DNA from: Caballeronia novacaledonica
GTDB taxonomy: Bacteria > Pseudomonadota > Gammaproteobacteria > Burkholderiales > Burkholderiaceae
NCBI RefSeq assembly: GCF_900258035.1
Contig: NZ_OGTP01000023.1
Span: 1 to 64,000 of the forward strand
DNA: 64,000 nucleotides
Direction of reading: 5' to 3'
Both the position numbers and the translations under genes were made by a program. The notes below the pieces were generated by a model. The model was given only the letters and a program-made list of their open reading frames with translations. It was not told the DNA's origin and did no database searches. Each line of letters starts with the position of its first letter. The first letter of the stretch is position 1. Below, piece after piece: positions 61,942-64,000 of this stretch.

Positions 61942-62630
61942 ATGTCGCTCGAAATCCGCGCGTCGCGCTCTATTACGCGCCGCCCGCATCGTCCGCATGG
62001 TGGCGCGACGGTTGCGAATGGCTCGGGCGCGATCCCGAGAACGGACGCGAGACCGCAACCGCCGCGCATGACGTGACGCACGCGCCGCGCCGTTACGGCT
62101 GGCATGCGACGCTCGTCGCGCCCTTTCACGTGGCGCCCGGCATCGAACTCGCGGACGTGCTCGCATGCGCGCGCGCATGGGCGAGCCTGGTGCCGCGCTT
62201 CGAGATGCGCGTGAAGGCCGCCGAACTGGGCCGGTTCGTCGCACTGCGGCCCGCCGAAGCCAACGACGACGCCACGCTTCGCACGCTCGCCGCCAGCGCC
62301 TTGCAGGCGCTTTCCGCACTGCGCAAGATGCCTTCGCACGAAAGCATCGAGCGGCGCATTGCAGATGGCATGAGCGCGCGGCAAATCGAGCTTCTGCGCG
62401 CATGGGGCTATCCGTATGTCTTCGACGAGTATCGCTTTCACATGACGCTCTCCGATTCGCTCGACGACGCGAACGTGCGTGCGTCGATCATGTCGGACTG
62501 GATGAAGCGCATCGACACGCTCGGCCCGTTGCCGGTGCACGGCGCGGCGCTTTTCATCGAACCGGAGCCGGGCGCGCCCTTCACGCTGTGGCAGCGCCTG
62601 CCGTTCAACAACGCACAGGATGTGGCATGA
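61938..62630 (+). CDS. DUF1045 protein of phosphonate operon (2H phosphoesterase-like)
   Basis: 230 residues from the ATG at 61938 (ATGA overlap with phnF). Opens RVALYYAPPASSAWWRDGCE WLGRD, with HATLVAPF and later HMTLSD: two H-x-T/S motifs as in the 2H phosphoesterase superfamily, which includes cyclic phosphodiesterases and the DUF1045 proteins found near phn genes. May process a cyclic phosphate intermediate such as 5-phosphoribosyl cyclic phosphate (inference). Its stop overlaps phnN. Confidence 0.92.
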   Translation: MNVARNPRVALYYAPPASSAWWRDGCEWLGRDPENGRETATAAHDVTHAPRRYGWHATLVAPFHVAPGIELADVLACARAWASLVPRFEMRVKAAELGRFVALRPAEANDDATLRTLAASALQALSALRKMPSHESIERRIADGMSARQIELLRAWGYPYVFDEYRFHMTLSDSLDDANVRASIMSDWMKRIDTLGPLPVHGAALFIEPEPGAPFTLWQRLPFNNAQDVA

Positions 62631-63187
62631 CCGCAGTCGATAGCACGAAACTGATCTACGTAATGGGACCGTCGGGCGCGGGCAAGGACTCCCTGCTCGG
62701 CTTCGCGCGCGAACGCATCGGCGCACAGATGATGTTCGCGCATCGCTACATCACGCGCGCGGTCGCGGACGGCGAGAACCATATCGCGCTTTCGCATGAC
62801 GAATTCACGTCGCGGCTTTCGTATGGCCTCTTCGCGATGCATTGGACCAGTCTCGGTCTGCGCTACGGCATCGGCATCGAGCTGGATGCGTGGCTCGCGC
62901 GCGGCATGACCGTCGTCGTGAACGGCTCGCGGCAATATGCGGAACTCGCGCTCGAGCGTTATCCCGAAGCGCGCTTCGTGCATATCGATGCAACCCCTTC
63001 GGTCCTGGCCGCGCGCCTCGCGCGTCGCGGCCGCGAAGATGCGCGACAGATCGAAGCGCGTCTTGCACGCCGCCCCGCGTTCGAATTGCCGTCGCACGCG
63101 CATGTCGTGAAGATCGACAATTCCGGCATGCTCGCCGACGCCGGCACTCAGTTCCTCGACGTGCTCGCGCGCGCCGGCGGCATCTAG
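62627..63187 (+). CDS. phnN: PhnN, ribose 1,5-bisphosphokinase
   Basis: 186 residues. Guanylate-kinase-like fold with P-loop GPSGAGKDSLL (14-24), conserved HRYITRAVADGENHIALSHD and GIELDAWLARGMTVVVNGSR. Converts ribose 1,5-bisphosphate to PRPP, the last step after C-P cleavage. ATGA overlap with the DUF1045 gene. Confidence 0.94.
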   Translation: MTAVDSTKLIYVMGPSGAGKDSLLGFARERIGAQMMFAHRYITRAVADGENHIALSHDEFTSRLSYGLFAMHWTSLGLRYGIGIELDAWLARGMTVVVNGSRQYAELALERYPEARFVHIDATPSVLAARLARRGREDARQIEARLARRPAFELPSHAHVVKIDNSGMLADAGTQFLDVLARAGGI

Positions 63188-63312
63188 GCTCGACTCGTTG
63201 CGTTTGCGTTCGCGCGGCGCAGCTCGGCAAGGCGTTCGCTGCAGGCGCAGAAACGACGCGAGCGCCTGATCAAGGCGCTCGGCATCGAGATTTCATGACG
63301 TCATGACGTGGC

Positions 63313-64000
63313 TCAGATCACGCGTTCGCGCACCCATCCCGACATGAGATCGATCAGCGACACGATCACGATGACGATCAGCATCACCGCCGCCGTCTGC
63401 GCATAGTTGAACGAGCGGATCGCCTCATAAAGCACGACGCCGATCCCGCCCGCGCCGACCATGCCGACGACCATCGCGGAGCGCACGTTCGATTCGAAGC
63501 GATACAGCGCGAACGAAATCCACAACGGCAACACTTGCGGCAGCACGCCATAGACGATTTCGTCGAGACTGCTCGCGCCGGTCGCGCGCACGCCTTCCGC
63601 GGGCCTCGAATCGACGGCCTCGACCGCTTCGGCGAACAGCTTGGCGAGCACGCCCGTCGTATGCACCCACAGTGCGAGCACGCCCGCGAACGGTCCGAGC
63701 CCGACCGCGACGATGAACAACATCGCGAAGACCATTTCGTTGATCGCGCGGCACGCGTCCATCAGACGGCGCACCGGTTGCGATATCCACACGGGCGCGA
63801 TGTTCTGCGCCGAGAGCAGGCCGAACGGCACCGCGCAGACCAGCGCGAGCGCCGTGCCCCACACCGCGACCGCGAGCGTCACGATCATTTCATGCACATA
63901 CGTGCGCCATTCGCTGAAGTCGGGCGGAAAGAAGTCGCGCGCGAACTGGCTCATGTTGCCCGATGCGCCGAGCAGATCGAGCGGGCGCATGTCCGCGCTC
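63313..64000 (-). CDS. phnE: PhnE, phosphonate ABC transporter permease (5' end outside window)
   Basis: At least 225 residues visible, stop at 63313; the start is probably upstream of position 64000. Several hydrophobic helices with the BPD_transp_1 inner-membrane loop (EAVEAVDSRPAEGVRATGAS SLDEIVYGVLPQVLPLWISF), matching the EAA motif. Works with PhnC and PhnD, presumably further right. Convergent with phnN. Confidence 0.9.
   Translation of the reverse strand, partial: SADMRPLDLLGASGNMSQFARDFFPPDFSEWRTYVHEMIVTLAVAVWGTALALVCAVPFGLLSAQNIAPVWISQPVRRLMDACRAINEMVFAMLFIVAVGLGPFAGVLALWVHTTGVLAKLFAEAVEAVDSRPAEGVRATGASSLDEIVYGVLPQVLPLWISFALYRFESNVRSAMVVGMVGAGGIGVVLYEAIRSFNYAQTAAVMLIVIVIVSLIDLMSGWVRERVI

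Overview
The right half (about 33.3-64 kb) is GC-rich, densely packed chromosomal DNA typical of Burkholderiaceae, most likely a Paraburkholderia/Caballeronia-type organism. This rests on gene content and codon style (C-P lyase cluster, DUF3563 protein, FUSC and AAHS transporters, PhoD). I could not run a taxonomic search. The left half (1-33.3 kb) is different. It has visibly lower GC, many short or unrecognised genes, several decayed genes and transposition proteins, so it is an accessory region. Its right edge lies beside an aldo/keto reductase gene at about 33.33 kb; its left edge is not in the window.

Left half by region. 1-13.4 kb: a segment bounded by two HU-like DNA-binding protein genes in direct orientation with almost identical 5' halves and leaders. 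Between them lie decayed genes (a tannase/feruloyl esterase fragment, a type II NADH dehydrogenase, an NHL-type propeller fragment, an IS3 transposase tail), exported proteins, a YVTN-type beta-propeller protein, and a LexA-like repressor with a shrunken relic copy 1.5 kb away. 13.6-20.6 kb: nine consecutive minus-strand genes headed by a TniQ-family protein and ending in a HipA kinase with a non-Xre antitoxin-like partner. In between are a HAD phosphatase of the RNA-repair (SAK) type, a metallophosphoesterase lacking the motif-III histidine, and a fusion protein that reuses the antitoxin-like domain. A second, intact metallophosphoesterase diverges from this array across a 52-bp inverted repeat. 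21.6-25.1 kb: AT-rich repeats, a DUF6471 protein and a long stretch with no convincing gene. 25.1-33.3 kb: a Tn7-like transposition module with TniQ, TnsC and an unknown 264-codon frame on the minus strand, and on the plus strand a 917-residue TnsB-type DDE transposase whose N-terminus resembles a TnsA nuclease that has lost key catalytic residues. It is followed by four related repeats that look like transposase-binding sites and a probable element end.

Right half. Aldo/keto reductase, LysR regulator, DNA polymerase IV with an upstream SOS box, DUF3563, a QseBC-like two-component system, a drug-type MFS exporter with an AAA ATPase behind it, two tandem small membrane proteins with duplicated leaders, a Tat-exported PhoD phosphatase, a PAS-PAS hybrid histidine kinase, a FUSC protein, a LysR/VOC divergent pair, a Cache chemoreceptor, a polytopic membrane protein and an aromatic-acid MFS carrier. 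The window ends with a complete phosphonate C-P lyase cluster: phnGHIJKLM on the minus strand diverging from phnF-DUF1045-phnN, then phnE running off the end.

The most promising candidate for an undescribed system is the transposon. It combines a TnsA-like/TnsB fusion with an apparently dead nuclease domain, an outward-facing transposase gene divergent from tnsC-tniQ, and a second TniQ heading a toxin/RNA-repair-like gene array.
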